Shown one piece after another: positions 1-10,005 of a stretch of 64,000 nt of DNA. The DNA lies in NCBI RefSeq assembly GCF_021216675.1, contig NZ_CP086120.1:1240001-1304000 (forward strand), read 5' to 3'. A program made the position numbers and the translations under genes. This stretch comes from Streptomyces gobiensis (GTDB lineage: Bacteria; Actinomycetota; Actinomycetes; Streptomycetales; Streptomycetaceae). Each line of letters opens with the position of its first letter. The first letter of the stretch is position 1. Under the pieces are notes generated by a model that was not told where the DNA came from, ran no database searches, and was given only the letters and a program-made list of their open reading frames with translations.

Positions 1-121
1 GACGGTCCTGGCCTTCTCCCCGAAGGACGACAAGGCGCACGTGATCTACAACGGCAAGGAGGCCACGGTCGAGGACTACGCCAAAGACCTGCCCAAGCTC
101 CTCAGGGGACAGACCCCGTGA
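1..121 (+). CDS. SCO1/SenC family copper chaperone, C-terminal fragment
   Basis: Only the last 39 residues and the TGA stop are inside the window; the gene enters from the left edge. The segment LAFSPKDDKAHVIYNG followed by a YAKDLPKLL helix is typical of the end of SCO1/SenC thioredoxin-fold proteins, which deliver copper to the CuA site of cytochrome oxidase outside the membrane. The Cys and His metal ligands would lie upstream and cannot be seen. Its stop overlaps the GTG start of the PCu(A)C gene by four bases, so the two are probably translationally coupled. The PCu(A)C neighbour supports the call, because the two families act together in CuA assembly. Confidence 0.72.
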   Translation, partial: TVLAFSPKDDKAHVIYNGKEATVEDYAKDLPKLLRGQTP

Positions 122-618
122 CCGGTCGCCGCACCCCTCTGACGGCCGTCGGCCTGATTGTCACCGGCGTGCTGGCCACCGTCCTCGCGCTCGCCGTGAC
201 CGCCGGGCTCGCCAGCCCCTTCGGGCCGAGCGGCCCCGACCTCGCCGTCTCCGGTACGTTCATGCCGCAGCCGGTGACAGCGGAGATCGCGGGCGGCTAC
301 CTGACCGTGACCAACCGTGGGGATACGGCCGACGAGCTCACCTCGGTCATCAGCGACCTATCCGACGACATCACGATGCACCAGTCCGTCGGCGACGGGA
401 TGCGGCAGGTGACGTCCTTCCAGATACCGGCCCACGCCACGCTCGAACTCGAGCGTGGCGGCAGCCACCTGATGTTCATGGGCCTGGATCACAAACCGCT
501 CGAAGGCGACCACGTGTCTGTGAAGCTGCACTTCGCCAAGGCCGCCCCGATCACGTTGGACATCCCGGTGGAGGCACCCGCCTTCAACCCGAAGCAGGAC
601 CACGATCATGAGCAGTGA
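118..618 (+). CDS. PCu(A)C-type periplasmic copper chaperone (DUF461)
   Basis: This 166-residue protein has one N-terminal hydrophobic segment (about residues 10-34) acting as a signal or anchor, then a single PCu(A)C domain. The family's H(M)X10MX21HXM copper site is visible as MHQ at about residue 87, GM about ten residues on, and SHLMFM further on. These proteins bind Cu(I) outside the membrane and pass it to the CuA centre or to SCO1. The C-terminus is His-rich (DHDHEQ). GTG 118 overlaps the upstream SCO1 stop, and the end overlaps the next gene by 11 bases, giving a three-gene copper unit: SCO1, PCu(A)C, DyP peroxidase. Confidence 0.9.
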   Translation: MTGRRTPLTAVGLIVTGVLATVLALAVTAGLASPFGPSGPDLAVSGTFMPQPVTAEIAGGYLTVTNRGDTADELTSVISDLSDDITMHQSVGDGMRQVTSFQIPAHATLELERGGSHLMFMGLDHKPLEGDHVSVKLHFAKAAPITLDIPVEAPAFNPKQDHDHEQ

Positions 619-1834
619 CATCACCCGGCGCAGGCTGCTGGGCACCGTCGGCGCGGCGGGCGCCGGAGGCATGGTGGTCGGCGCGAGCGGCGGTGTGATC
701 GGTGCCCGCGTCACCAAGGACGATCCCCCGACGGCCCTGACCACGGTCGGCTCCACCACCGTGCCCTTCCACGGCAGGCACCAGGCGGGCATCACCACCC
801 CGCTACAGGCCCGCGGCCACCTGATCGCCTTCGACCTCGCGCCGGGTGCGGACCGCAAGGCAGCCGTCGCGCTGCTGCGCCGCTGGTCCACGGCGGCGGA
901 GAAGCTGACGGCAGGTGAGCCGGTGGACGACGACACCGGCGTCGCGCTGGACGCCGGCCCGTCCTCGCTGACTGTCACTTTCGGCTTCGGCCGCAGCTTC
1001 TTCGACCGGACCGGCCTGGTCGAACAGCGTCCCGCGGCGCTCGACCCGCTGCCGGACTTCACCTCCGACGCGCTCGACCCCAGGCGCAGCAACGGTGATC
1101 TGTGGGTGCAGATCGGTGCTGACGACGGCCTGGTGGCCTTCCACGCGCTGCGCGCCATGCAGAAGGCGGCCGGGGACGCGGTCCGGGTGCGGTGGCAGAT
1201 GAACGGCTTCAACCGCACCCCTGGCGCCACGAAGCAGCCGATGACGGCGCGCAACCTGATGGGCCAGGTCGACGGCACCAACAACCCCAAACCGACGGAC
1301 GAGGACTTCGACCAGCGGATCTTCGTCTCCGCCGACGAAGACCCGGCGTGGATGGCGCACGGCTCGTACGCCGTCGTACGCCGCATCCGGATGCTCCTGG
1401 ACAGCTGGGATCGGCTTTCTCTGGATGAGCAGGAGAAGGTCATCGGGCGGCGCAAGTCCGACGGTGCCCCGCTCTCCGGAGGCACCGAGACCACCCCCGT
1501 GGACCTGAACAAGACCGACGCTGCGGGCAAGCCCCTATTTGCGGCCGACGCGCACGTGCGGACCTCGGCGCCGGAGGCCAACGGCGGGGCGGCGATGCTG
1601 CGCCGCCCGCTCTCCTTCCACGACGGCATCGACGCGGACGGCATGCCGGACGCCGGGCTGCTGTTCATCGCCTGGCAGGCTGACCCGCTCAAGGGCTTCG
1701 TGCCTGTCCAGCGCAAGCTGGACCGCGGGGACGCGCTGTCGGCGTTCATCCGCCATGAGGCCAGCGCGCTGTTCGCCGTCCCGGGCGGGGCAGCGAAAGG
1801 CGAGTACGTCGGCCAGCGGCTGCTGGAAGCCTGA
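608..1834 (+). CDS. Dyp-type peroxidase (EfeB-like), Tat-exported
   Basis: The 408-residue product begins with a twin-arginine signal (TRRRLLGTVGAAGAGG), as in exported EfeB/DyP haem peroxidases. The family's distal haem motif GXXDG is present as GQVDG near residue 218, followed by TNNPKPTDEDFD, and a downstream HGSY segment may hold the proximal histidine. Length matches class A DyP enzymes, which oxidise dyes or phenolics and may release iron from haem. It overlaps the PCu(A)C gene by 11 bases and shares its operon. In actinobacteria DyP genes often sit with copper chaperone and CtaG genes. The substrate cannot be read from the sequence. Confidence 0.9.
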   Translation: MSSDITRRRLLGTVGAAGAGGMVVGASGGVIGARVTKDDPPTALTTVGSTTVPFHGRHQAGITTPLQARGHLIAFDLAPGADRKAAVALLRRWSTAAEKLTAGEPVDDDTGVALDAGPSSLTVTFGFGRSFFDRTGLVEQRPAALDPLPDFTSDALDPRRSNGDLWVQIGADDGLVAFHALRAMQKAAGDAVRVRWQMNGFNRTPGATKQPMTARNLMGQVDGTNNPKPTDEDFDQRIFVSADEDPAWMAHGSYAVVRRIRMLLDSWDRLSLDEQEKVIGRRKSDGAPLSGGTETTPVDLNKTDAAGKPLFAADAHVRTSAPEANGGAAMLRRPLSFHDGIDADGMPDAGLLFIAWQADPLKGFVPVQRKLDRGDALSAFIRHEASALFAVPGGAAKGEYVGQRLLEA

Positions 1835-1840
1835 CCGTTT

Positions 1841-1863
1841 CCAGGGCCCACCAGCAGCCCTGG
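1841..1863 (+). terminator. Stem-loop after the DyP gene
   Basis: A 7-bp GC stem (CCAGGGC / GCCCTGG) with a nine-base loop starts seven bases after the DyP stop codon. There is no T-run, which is common in high-GC genomes. It is a plausible but weak terminator. Confidence 0.4.
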
Positions 1864-1912
1864 GCTCTCCGAGCACGCCGGTCAACGGCCGGGGCTGACA
1901 GAGGAGCTGACG

Positions 1913-1977
1913 ATGGATCAGATGGCCACGGCATGATGGTGGATCTGCCGCCGTTCACGCTCGGGCGCGGGCTGTGA
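1913..1977 (+). pseudogene. Possible 5' remnant of a CtaG-like oxidase assembly gene
   Basis: The 309 bases between the DyP gene and lgt hold no intact gene. After a good ribosome site (GAGGAG near 1901) an ATG at 1913 opens MDQMATA and stops. A second ATG at 1933 in another frame gives MMVDLPPFTLGRGL and a stop. LPPFTLGR near the N-terminus recalls cytochrome c oxidase assembly (CtaG-type) membrane proteins, which commonly follow SCO1, PCu(A)C and DyP genes. I infer a truncated, frameshifted start of such a gene. This rests on a very short match and on context. Confidence 0.28.
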
Positions 1978-2143
1978 AGGAGGATGAAGTACCCCATGGG
2001 CGGGCCATGCACCTAACTAGCCGGGCCTCCTTCCTCAGGCCGTGCCTTCCAGAAGTTCGGTCCGCCCGCTGCCCCAAGCGGCGGGGCGGCCACCCTGTTC
2101 CGCGTCGCCATGGGCCAGCGTCCCCGCCTGCGGCGGCGCGGCG

Positions 2144-3112
2144 TTATTGTCCGCGCGCTGCGTCGGCCTCCGACTCGCGCGCACGGGCTGTCTGCGGGCC
2201 CTGCGCCGTCACGAGGGCGGTCTGCTCCGCCTCAAGGATCGCGGTCGGTTCGTCCTGGGTCTCCGCCGCGGGCCTGCCGGCTGTGGCCGACGACGGGGCG
2301 GTCTCCTTGGCCGTCGCCCGGGGGGCGGGGCGGCGCAGGATGAGGAAGGTGACGGCGGCGAGGAACAGCAGCAGGCTGGTCCATACGTTCAGACGCATGC
2401 CCAGGATGTGGTTGGCGGGGTCGACGCGCAGCATCTCGATCCAGAAGCGGCCCGCGGTGTAGGCGGCGACGTAGAGGGCGAAGACCCGGCCCCGGTCGAG
2501 GTGGAAGCGCCGCTGGGCCCACACCACCAGCGCGGCCGCGCTCAGGTTCCAGGCGGCCTCGTAGGCGAAGGTGGGGTGGTAGGTGGCGGTGTCGGGGGTG
2601 GCCGCGGGGCGGTTGGCGGGGTCGATCTCCAGGCCCCAGGGCAGCGTGGTGGGCCGCCCGTACAGCGCCTGGTTGAACCAGCAGCCGAATCGTCCGATGG
2701 CCTGCCCTACCAGGATGCCCGGGGCGAGGGCGTCGGCGAAGGCGGCGAAGTCGATGCCGCGGCGGCGGGCGGCGATCCAGGCGCCCAGTGCGCCACCCGC
2801 GACGGCGCCCCAGATGCCGAGGCCGCCCTGCCACACGTACAGCGCCTCGACAGGGTTGCGGCCCTCCCCGAAGTACAGCTGCCAGCTGGTGATCACGTGG
2901 TAGAGGCGGCCGCCGAGGATGCCGAACGGCACGGCGATCATCGCGACGTCCAGGACCGTGCCCGCGGCGCCGCCACGGGCGCTCCAGCGGCGCTGGCCGA
3001 TCGCGATGGCGGCGATGACACCGAGGATCACCATGATCGCGTACCAGTGCAGCATGAGGGAGCCGACCGTCAGGTACGGGCTGGGCGGGCTCGGCAGGAA
3101 GGCAAGGGTCAT
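2144..3112 (-). CDS. lgt: Prolipoprotein diacylglyceryl transferase
   Basis: The 322-residue polytopic protein carries the Lgt signature: HWYAIMVILGVIAA in the first membrane helix, WQGGLGIWGAVAGG, and the catalytic-site segment GRFGCWFNQALYGRPTTLPW. Lgt transfers diacylglycerol from phosphatidylglycerol to the lipobox cysteine of prolipoproteins in the membrane. The last 60 or so residues are a polar Ala/Glu/Thr-rich cytoplasmic tail, usual in actinobacterial Lgt. Streptomyces often carry more than one lgt, so this may be an accessory copy serving the lipoproteins in this block (at least three lie within 21 kb). It is followed upstream by the Met-rich peptide gene on the same strand. Confidence 0.95.
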   Translation of the reverse strand: MTLAFLPSPPSPYLTVGSLMLHWYAIMVILGVIAAIAIGQRRWSARGGAAGTVLDVAMIAVPFGILGGRLYHVITSWQLYFGEGRNPVEALYVWQGGLGIWGAVAGGALGAWIAARRRGIDFAAFADALAPGILVGQAIGRFGCWFNQALYGRPTTLPWGLEIDPANRPAATPDTATYHPTFAYEAAWNLSAAALVVWAQRRFHLDRGRVFALYVAAYTAGRFWIEMLRVDPANHILGMRLNVWTSLLLFLAAVTFLILRRPAPRATAKETAPSSATAGRPAAETQDEPTAILEAEQTALVTAQGPQTARARESEADAARGQ

Positions 3113-3226
3113 CGGATCACTTCGCGTCGCGTCAGAGTGGGTGCGGAAAGCGGTGGGCGCGCGGGCGCTGGGGCGCCCGCGGTGCCAATCCGGAGCGCCG
3201 TGCGGCCCGGTCGGAGCGGGTTGGGA

Positions 3227-3571
3227 TCAGCCCATGCCGTGGTGGCCGTCGCCGGACATGCCGCCCGTCATCGAGCCGGACATCATCCCGTTCATGCCAC
3301 CGGACATCATCTTGTCCATGCCGCCGGACATCATCTTCTCCATCTGCTGCCGGGCCTTCGCGCGTTCGTCGGCGGGCAGGTGGTCGGTGCAGTGGCGGAT
3401 CATCTCGTCCCTGTCCATGCCGTCGGCGCCGCCCGGAGAATCGGTGCTCGTGGCTGTCGGCTGCGGGGCCAGGCTCGGTGATGCCGCGAAGGCGGCGGTG
3501 GCACCGTAGGCGCCGAGGCCGCCGAGCAGGGCGGTGGCCACGGTCACGCCGATGGTCCTGCGCTTGATCAT
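3227..3571 (-). CDS. Secreted Met-rich, His-tailed small protein, likely copper-binding
   Basis: A 114-residue protein with a clear signal peptide (MIKRRTIGVTVATALLGG, cleavage near AFAAS). A short DEMIRHCTDHLP segment follows. The last third is a repeated Gly/Ser/Met array (MMSGGMDKMMSGGM and similar) ending in GDGHHGMG. Clustered Met with terminal His is typical of exported Cu(I)/Ag(I)-binding proteins. It is divergent from the CsoR-type repressor and shares the 301-base intergenic region that contains the repressor operator at 3826-3842. The family has no name I can give; the copper role is inferred from composition and neighbours. Confidence 0.78.
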   Translation of the reverse strand: MIKRRTIGVTVATALLGGLGAYGATAAFAASPSLAPQPTATSTDSPGGADGMDRDEMIRHCTDHLPADERAKARQQMEKMMSGGMDKMMSGGMNGMMSGSMTGGMSGDGHHGMG

Positions 3572-3825
3572 GTCGGGGTCCTTCCTGTCGCCAATTGCGC
3601 TCTGATGCCACCGACGCTAGGAGCGCGGCGTGAAGAACCGATGAAGCAGCCGTGTGCGGGAGCTGTGCGCTGCCGCCGCTCAGAGGCGTCGGCCGGGGCG
3701 CAGCAGCACCTCCGCGCAGGGGACCCTGGTCGCCGCACTCGGACAGTGACCAGCGCGTTCACCTGTGGACAGGGGCACAGCCACACCACTGTGAACACCT
3801 CCGGGCATCCCTGATCAGCTTGTTG

Positions 3826-3842
3826 CTACCCCTAGGGGGTAG
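3826..3842. promoter_or_regulatory. CsoR-type operator
   Basis: An imperfect GC-rich dyad, CTACCCC-TA-GGGGGTAG, lies about 30 bases upstream of the CsoR-family gene. It matches the known CsoR operator form (TACCC...GGGTA around a G/C tract). It sits in the 301-base divergent region (3572-3872) between the Met-rich gene and the repressor, so it could control both directions and the copA operon. A GGAGG ribosome site follows at about 3862. I saw no other gene in this region. Confidence 0.8.
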
Positions 3843-3872
3843 GAGTAGCTTGGCGGATGAAGGAGGTGCGCG

Positions 3873-4169
3873 ATGGCGAAATCCGCGACCGGGCAGCAGG
3901 GGCAGTTCCTCGCGCCGGAGGCCGCCGACGAGGCGCTGGTGCGCCTGGCCAAGATCGGCGGACAGGTCCAGGGGGTGAGCCGGATGATCCGCGAGGACCG
4001 GCACTGCGTGGAGGTCCTCGACCAGATCGCATCAGTGCAGAAGGCTCTGGACGGCGTGTCCCGCACGGTGATGCGCAACTACCTGGAGCAGTGCGTCACC
4101 AAGGCCATCAAGAGCGACGACCCGCTCATCTACGACGAGTTGATGAAGGTGCTGTTCCGGCACCGCTGA
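3873..4169 (+). CDS. CsoR/RcnR-family metal- or persulfide-sensing repressor
   Basis: A 98-residue all-helical DUF156 protein: RLAKIGGQVQGVSRMIREDRHCVEVLDQIASVQKAL is the family's first two helices with the first ligand Cys (about residue 49). The second ligand region reads RNYLEQCV. In copper-sensing CsoR this is HLxxC, with His four residues before the second Cys; here Tyr takes that place. CstR-type persulfide sensors also lack this His. The upstream dyad and the adjacent copA still favour a copper role, but the ligand change leaves the inducer open. It heads an apparent operon with the small ORF and copA. GGAGG at 3862 sets the ATG start. Confidence 0.88.
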   Translation: MAKSATGQQGQFLAPEAADEALVRLAKIGGQVQGVSRMIREDRHCVEVLDQIASVQKALDGVSRTVMRNYLEQCVTKAIKSDDPLIYDELMKVLFRHR

Positions 4170-4198
4170 TGGACGCGAGAGACCACGGAGGTCGCGCT

Positions 4199-4410
4199 GT
4201 GTTTCAGGCCAATGTGCGGGCCGTTCCCGCCGTCACGTGCCGACAGGCCACTGAGGGTGCCCCCGGCGCCCTGCTGGGAGCGGCGGACGCCGACACCCGT
4301 GACAGGGGCGTTGCCGTCCCCTTCACCGCTCCGCCGGTCCGCGCCGGAATCGAGGCGGCGGTGCGGAATGCCGGTTCCCGGATCAAGCAGTACGCAGAAA
4401 GGAAGACCTC

Positions 4411-4414
<4 letters not shown>
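4199..4414 (+). CDS. Small unrecognised protein between csoR and copA
   Basis: A 71-residue reading frame with a strong ribosome site (GGAGGT at 4187-4192, six bases before GTG 4199). Its TGA overlaps the copA ATG as ATGA, the usual sign of translational coupling. The frame also stays open upstream to an ATG at 4169 overlapping the repressor stop, so an 81-residue form is possible. Composition is Ala/Arg/Thr-rich with one Cys and no membrane helix; the C-terminus [14 protein letters not shown] is basic. I recognise no family. It may be a real small protein or a degraded metal-binding gene kept for coupling. Confidence 0.5.
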
Positions 4415-6978
<2,564 letters not shown>

Positions 6979-7006
6979 TGGAACCTGTACGAAGGAAGGT
7001 GCACCC

Positions 7007-7717
7007 GTGACCGCGACGGTCCTGGTCGTCGACGACGAAGCGAAGCTGCGCGCGCTGCTGCGCGACTATCTGGAGCGCGACGGCTACACGGTGCTGGAGG
7101 CGAGCGACGGCCGGATCGCCCTCGACCTCGCCACCGCCTCCCACCCCGACCTGGTCGTCCTCGACCTTGCCCTGCCCGGCCTGCCCGGTGAGGAGGTGGC
7201 CCGGCTGCTGCGCAAGGACAGTGACGTACCGATCGTGATGCTCACCGCCAAGGCCAGCGAGAACGACCGGGTGATGGGACTGCGGCTGGGCGCCGACGAC
7301 TACGTGGTCAAACCGTTCAGCCCGCGCGAACTGGTCGCCCGCGTCGAGGCCGTGCTGCGCCGCGCCCGCGGCCCCCGCACCGAAGCGGCACAGCCGGCCT
7401 CCTACGGCGCCGGGCGACTGCGCATCGACGCCGAACGCCGGGAAGTGCGCACCGACGGTCAGCTCGTCGAGCTGACCCGCACCGAGTTCGAACTGCTGGC
7501 AGCCCTCGCTTCCCGCCCCGGGCGGGCCTGGACCCGCATGGAGCTGGTCGGCCGCCTCCAGGGCCACACCTTCGAGGCGTACGAACGCACCATCGACGTG
7601 CACGTGAAGAACCTGCGCCGCAAACTCGGCGACGCCCCGCCCTTCACGGTGATCGTCACCGTGCCCGGGGTCGGATACAAGCTTGGAGTCGATCGTGATG
7701 TTCACCGCAGTGCGTGA
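7007..7717 (+). CDS. OmpR/PhoB-family response regulator
   Basis: A 236-residue two-domain regulator. The receiver holds the acidic pair DD at residues 9-10, the phospho-acceptor Asp near residue 52 (VVLDLALPG), the switch Thr in MLTAKAS and Lys in YVVKPFSPREL. The C-terminal winged helix (about 135-230) has the TRTEFELLAAL and YERTIDVHVKNLRRKLGD segments of OmpR-type DNA binding. It starts 29 bases after copA and overlaps the sensor kinase gene. A copper- or envelope-stress role is inferred from position beside copA, as with CutR/CusR-type systems. Confidence 0.94.
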   Translation: MTATVLVVDDEAKLRALLRDYLERDGYTVLEASDGRIALDLATASHPDLVVLDLALPGLPGEEVARLLRKDSDVPIVMLTAKASENDRVMGLRLGADDYVVKPFSPRELVARVEAVLRRARGPRTEAAQPASYGAGRLRIDAERREVRTDGQLVELTRTEFELLAALASRPGRAWTRMELVGRLQGHTFEAYERTIDVHVKNLRRKLGDAPPFTVIVTVPGVGYKLGVDRDVHRSA

Positions 7718-9083
7718 ACTGCTGCGCGGCAGGTTCGCCCGCCGCCTGGCGCTGGCGTTCGCCGCGCTGGGCATCGGCACGGCCGCGCTGACCGCCGTGC
7801 TGGTCAACACCGCCTTCACCGCCCGTTTCGAGGACTACCTGAGTGAGCAGCAGCACACGCGCCAGCAGCAGCTGGTCTCCCTGTTCGCCTCCGACTACCG
7901 CCGCGACGGCACCTGGGACACCCGCTCCCTGGACCAGCTCGCGCCGACCGTGACGATGACCGGATCGGAAGCCGAACTGCTCGATGCGTCGGGCAGGAAG
8001 GTGTGGTCACTGGCCGACGCCAACGTGGACGCCGCCATGTCGGCCATGCACCGGGACATGATGGGCACCGGCGACCTCGGCCCCCCGAGCAGCCTGCCGG
8101 TCACCGTCGATGGGCAGCAGGTCGGCACCCTCCAGGTCCGCGTGCCCCAGGGCACCGTCCCCGCCGTCGACAAGGACTTCCAGTCCTCCGTCAACCGCCA
8201 GCTCACCGCCGGAGCCATCGCAGCCGCCCTCGTCGCCCTCGTCGTCGGCGCCTACACCGCGCGCCGGGCCACCGCCCCCATCGCCGAACTCACCCACGCC
8301 GCCAACGATCTGGCCGCAGGCAGGCGCGACCGGCGCGCCACCGCCATCCCCGACAACGAAATCGGCCAACTGGCCACCGCCTTCAACACCATGGCCGACC
8401 GCGTCGAGAAAGAGGACCAACTCCGCCGCGCCTTCGCCGCCGACGTCGCCCACGAACTGCGCACCCCCCTCGCGATCCAGCGCAGCCAGCTCGAAGCCAT
8501 TCAGGACGGCATCAGCAAACCCACCCAGGAAGTCATCACCTCCCTGCACGAGGAGACGCTGCGCCTCGCCCGCCTCGTCGCCGACCTGGAAACCCTCGCC
8601 TCCGCCGATGCCGCCGCCTTCACCCTCGAACGCCGACCACTGTCCCTGACCGTGCTCGTGACCGACGCCGTGACCGGCCTGGGCGATTCCTTCGCCGAGG
8701 CCGGTATCGCCGTGCGCACCGACCTGGACGAGGTACGCGTCGACGGAGATGCGGTGCGGCTGCGGCAGATCGTCACCAACCAGCTCACCAACGCCCTGAA
8801 GTTCGTCCCCCGAGGCGGCACCGTCACCCTCACCCTGCGCCGGGAAGGCCACTGGGCCATACTCCGCGTGGCCGACACCGGCCCCGGCATCCCCGCCGAC
8901 GACCTCCGCCACATCTTCGACCGCTTTTTCCGCGGCAGCACCGCCCGCGCCAACGGCTCCGGCATCGGACTGGCCGTCGCCGCCGAACTGACCACCGCCC
9001 ACGGCGGAACCCTCACCGCCGACAGCATCCCCGGCCACGGCACCACCTTCACCACCCGCCTCCCCGCCCTCGACGGCACATGA
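7695..9083 (+). CDS. Membrane sensor histidine kinase
   Basis: About 462 residues: an N-terminal helix (about 12-38), an extracytoplasmic sensor of some 140 residues, a second helix, HAMP (AELTHAANDLAAGR), HisKA with phospho-acceptor His in FAADVAHELRTPLA (about residue 253), and HATPase with DTGPGIP and GSGIGLAVA. The sensor contains a MSAMHRDMMG stretch that could bind Cu(I), though this is only suggestive. GGAG at 7685-7688 best fits GTG 7695 or ATG 7698; a TTG at 7683 is also in frame. It overlaps the response regulator by about 20 bases and forms a cognate pair with it. Confidence 0.92.
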   Translation: MMFTAVRELLRGRFARRLALAFAALGIGTAALTAVLVNTAFTARFEDYLSEQQHTRQQQLVSLFASDYRRDGTWDTRSLDQLAPTVTMTGSEAELLDASGRKVWSLADANVDAAMSAMHRDMMGTGDLGPPSSLPVTVDGQQVGTLQVRVPQGTVPAVDKDFQSSVNRQLTAGAIAAALVALVVGAYTARRATAPIAELTHAANDLAAGRRDRRATAIPDNEIGQLATAFNTMADRVEKEDQLRRAFAADVAHELRTPLAIQRSQLEAIQDGISKPTQEVITSLHEETLRLARLVADLETLASADAAAFTLERRPLSLTVLVTDAVTGLGDSFAEAGIAVRTDLDEVRVDGDAVRLRQIVTNQLTNALKFVPRGGTVTLTLRREGHWAILRVADTGPGIPADDLRHIFDRFFRGSTARANGSGIGLAVAAELTTAHGGTLTADSIPGHGTTFTTRLPALDGT

Positions 9084-9096
9084 CCGGCAGCGTTCA

Positions 9097-9136
9097 GCCC
9101 CGGTGATGCCCCACGGGGGAAGGGCAGTGCCGGGGC
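9097..9136. terminator. Stem-loop between convergent genes
   Basis: GCCCCGG at 9097-9103 pairs with CCGGGGC at 9130-9136, with an inner TGCCC/GGGCA stem. It follows the kinase stop by 13 bases and precedes the end of the converging membrane protein gene, so it may act for the kinase transcript. Confidence 0.5.
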
Positions 9137-9193
9137 CGACGTCTTGCGGGATCAGTCGGTTGGCTCGGTCGAAGGCGGCCGGAGCCGCCGCAT

Positions 9194-9727
9194 CTACCCG
9201 ACGGGCACCGTATGCGGGGTGCGCTTGTTCCGTCGTTGCTCGTTCTGCTTGCGCCACCTGTACCGGGTCACACCCCGAGGCTTGAACACCGACAGGATCA
9301 CAATGATCAGTAGCACCACGAGGCCGCCCACGGAGTGGAGCAGCGTGCCGGGCAGCTCGCGGGGATCGGCACTGGACGCTGCTGCCTCTGCCAAATGGCT
9401 CACGGTCTGGGTCTCTATCAACAGGACCGTGGCGGCGAAGACGGTGAGCAGGAGTTTCACCAGCACCCAGTAGCGCCGGAACAAACCCCACGGGGTGCCC
9501 AGCGCGTTGACGATCCCGATGAGCACCGACGCGACGGCCAGCGGGACGATCACGTACAGGACCGTCACCTCCATCGCGGCGTACGCGCCACGCACCGTCT
9601 GGATGTCCTGGCTGGTCACAGCGGTGACCTCGAGAGCGAGGTAGGCCAGGACCGCGCCGAGCCAGCCGACCGAGGTGATGACGTGTGCGGTGAGCACGGT
9701 CTTGCGGAGGCGGGGAGGCATGATCAT
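9194..9727 (-). CDS. DUF2269-like four-helix membrane protein
   Basis: A 177-residue integral membrane protein with about four helices: LTAHVITSVGWLGAVLAYLAL, VLYVIVPLAVASVLIGIV, YWVLVKLLLTVFAATVLLI and a C-terminal VGGLVVLLIIVILSVF, then a basic tail. The TPWGLFRRYWVLVKL motif is characteristic of DUF2269-type proteins of unknown function. It starts at ATG 9727, inside the stop region of the small membrane protein gene (TGATCATG), so the two are coupled. Both are transcribed from the divergent region holding a BlaI box and probably belong to the BlaI regulon. Confidence 0.8.
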   Translation of the reverse strand: MIMPPRLRKTVLTAHVITSVGWLGAVLAYLALEVTAVTSQDIQTVRGAYAAMEVTVLYVIVPLAVASVLIGIVNALGTPWGLFRRYWVLVKLLLTVFAATVLLIETQTVSHLAEAAASSADPRELPGTLLHSVGGLVVLLIIVILSVFKPRGVTRYRWRKQNEQRRNKRTPHTVPVG

Positions 9728-9912
9728 CAGTAGCTGCCCCGCGGTGCTGCGGCGTCGTCCAGATTGCCGCCGAGGGGAGCCTGGATTGCCGTGACGCTGG
9801 TCGGCTGGGCGTCGGCACCTGTGTGCCGGCCGGGGCCGTGATCGCCACCCAGGCCGGTGAGCTTGACGATCACGACCAGCAGGATCAGGACTCCGACGAT
9901 GATTCCGGACAC
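9727..9912 (-). CDS. Small single-helix membrane protein
   Basis: The frame encodes a short basic start (PRAPRWVKVSG), one hydrophobic helix (IIVGVLILLVVIVKLTGLGG), then a polar tail with HGPGRH. Small proteins of this form are common beside DUF2269 genes in Streptomyces. The start is uncertain. GTG 9912 is the first standard start in the frame, but the recognisable RWVKVSG segment lies across and upstream of it, and the frame is open to beyond the BlaI box. A non-standard CTG at 9957 would give a 76-residue form. Its end overlaps the DUF2269 start. Confidence 0.55.
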   Translation of the reverse strand: MSGIIVGVLILLVVIVKLTGLGGDHGPGRHTGADAQPTSVTAIQAPLGGNLDDAAAPRGSY

Positions 9913-9960
9913 CTTGACCCAGCGCGGCGCCCTGGGAACACTGCTGCCGAACGCCAGACG

Positions 9961-9978
9961 TACTACGCTGCAATAGTA
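9961..9978. promoter_or_regulatory. BlaI-type operator (copy 1)
   Basis: TACTAC-GCTGCA-ATAGTA differs by one base from the TACTAC-N6-GTAGTA dyad seen twice at 11265-11302. It sits 28 bases before the BlaI-family start and upstream of the divergent membrane protein pair, so it fits autoregulation and control of both directions. Confidence 0.82.
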
Positions 9979-10005
9979 GAAACGGCGCTGGGAAGGCGGG
10001 TTGCG

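Noticed and set aside
358..1851. 497-codon open frame on the minus strand
   Set aside because: It lies antisense to PCu(A)C and the DyP gene, is Ser/Pro/Arg-rich and has no family features; it reflects GC-rich third positions.
1987..1999. GTACCCCATGGGCG as a second CsoR operator
   Set aside because: Only one half fits the CsoR dyad, and it does not precede a gene in the right place.
2042..3481. 479-codon plus-strand frame across lgt
   Set aside because: Gly/Ala/Val-rich shadow of lgt and the Met-rich gene with no domain.
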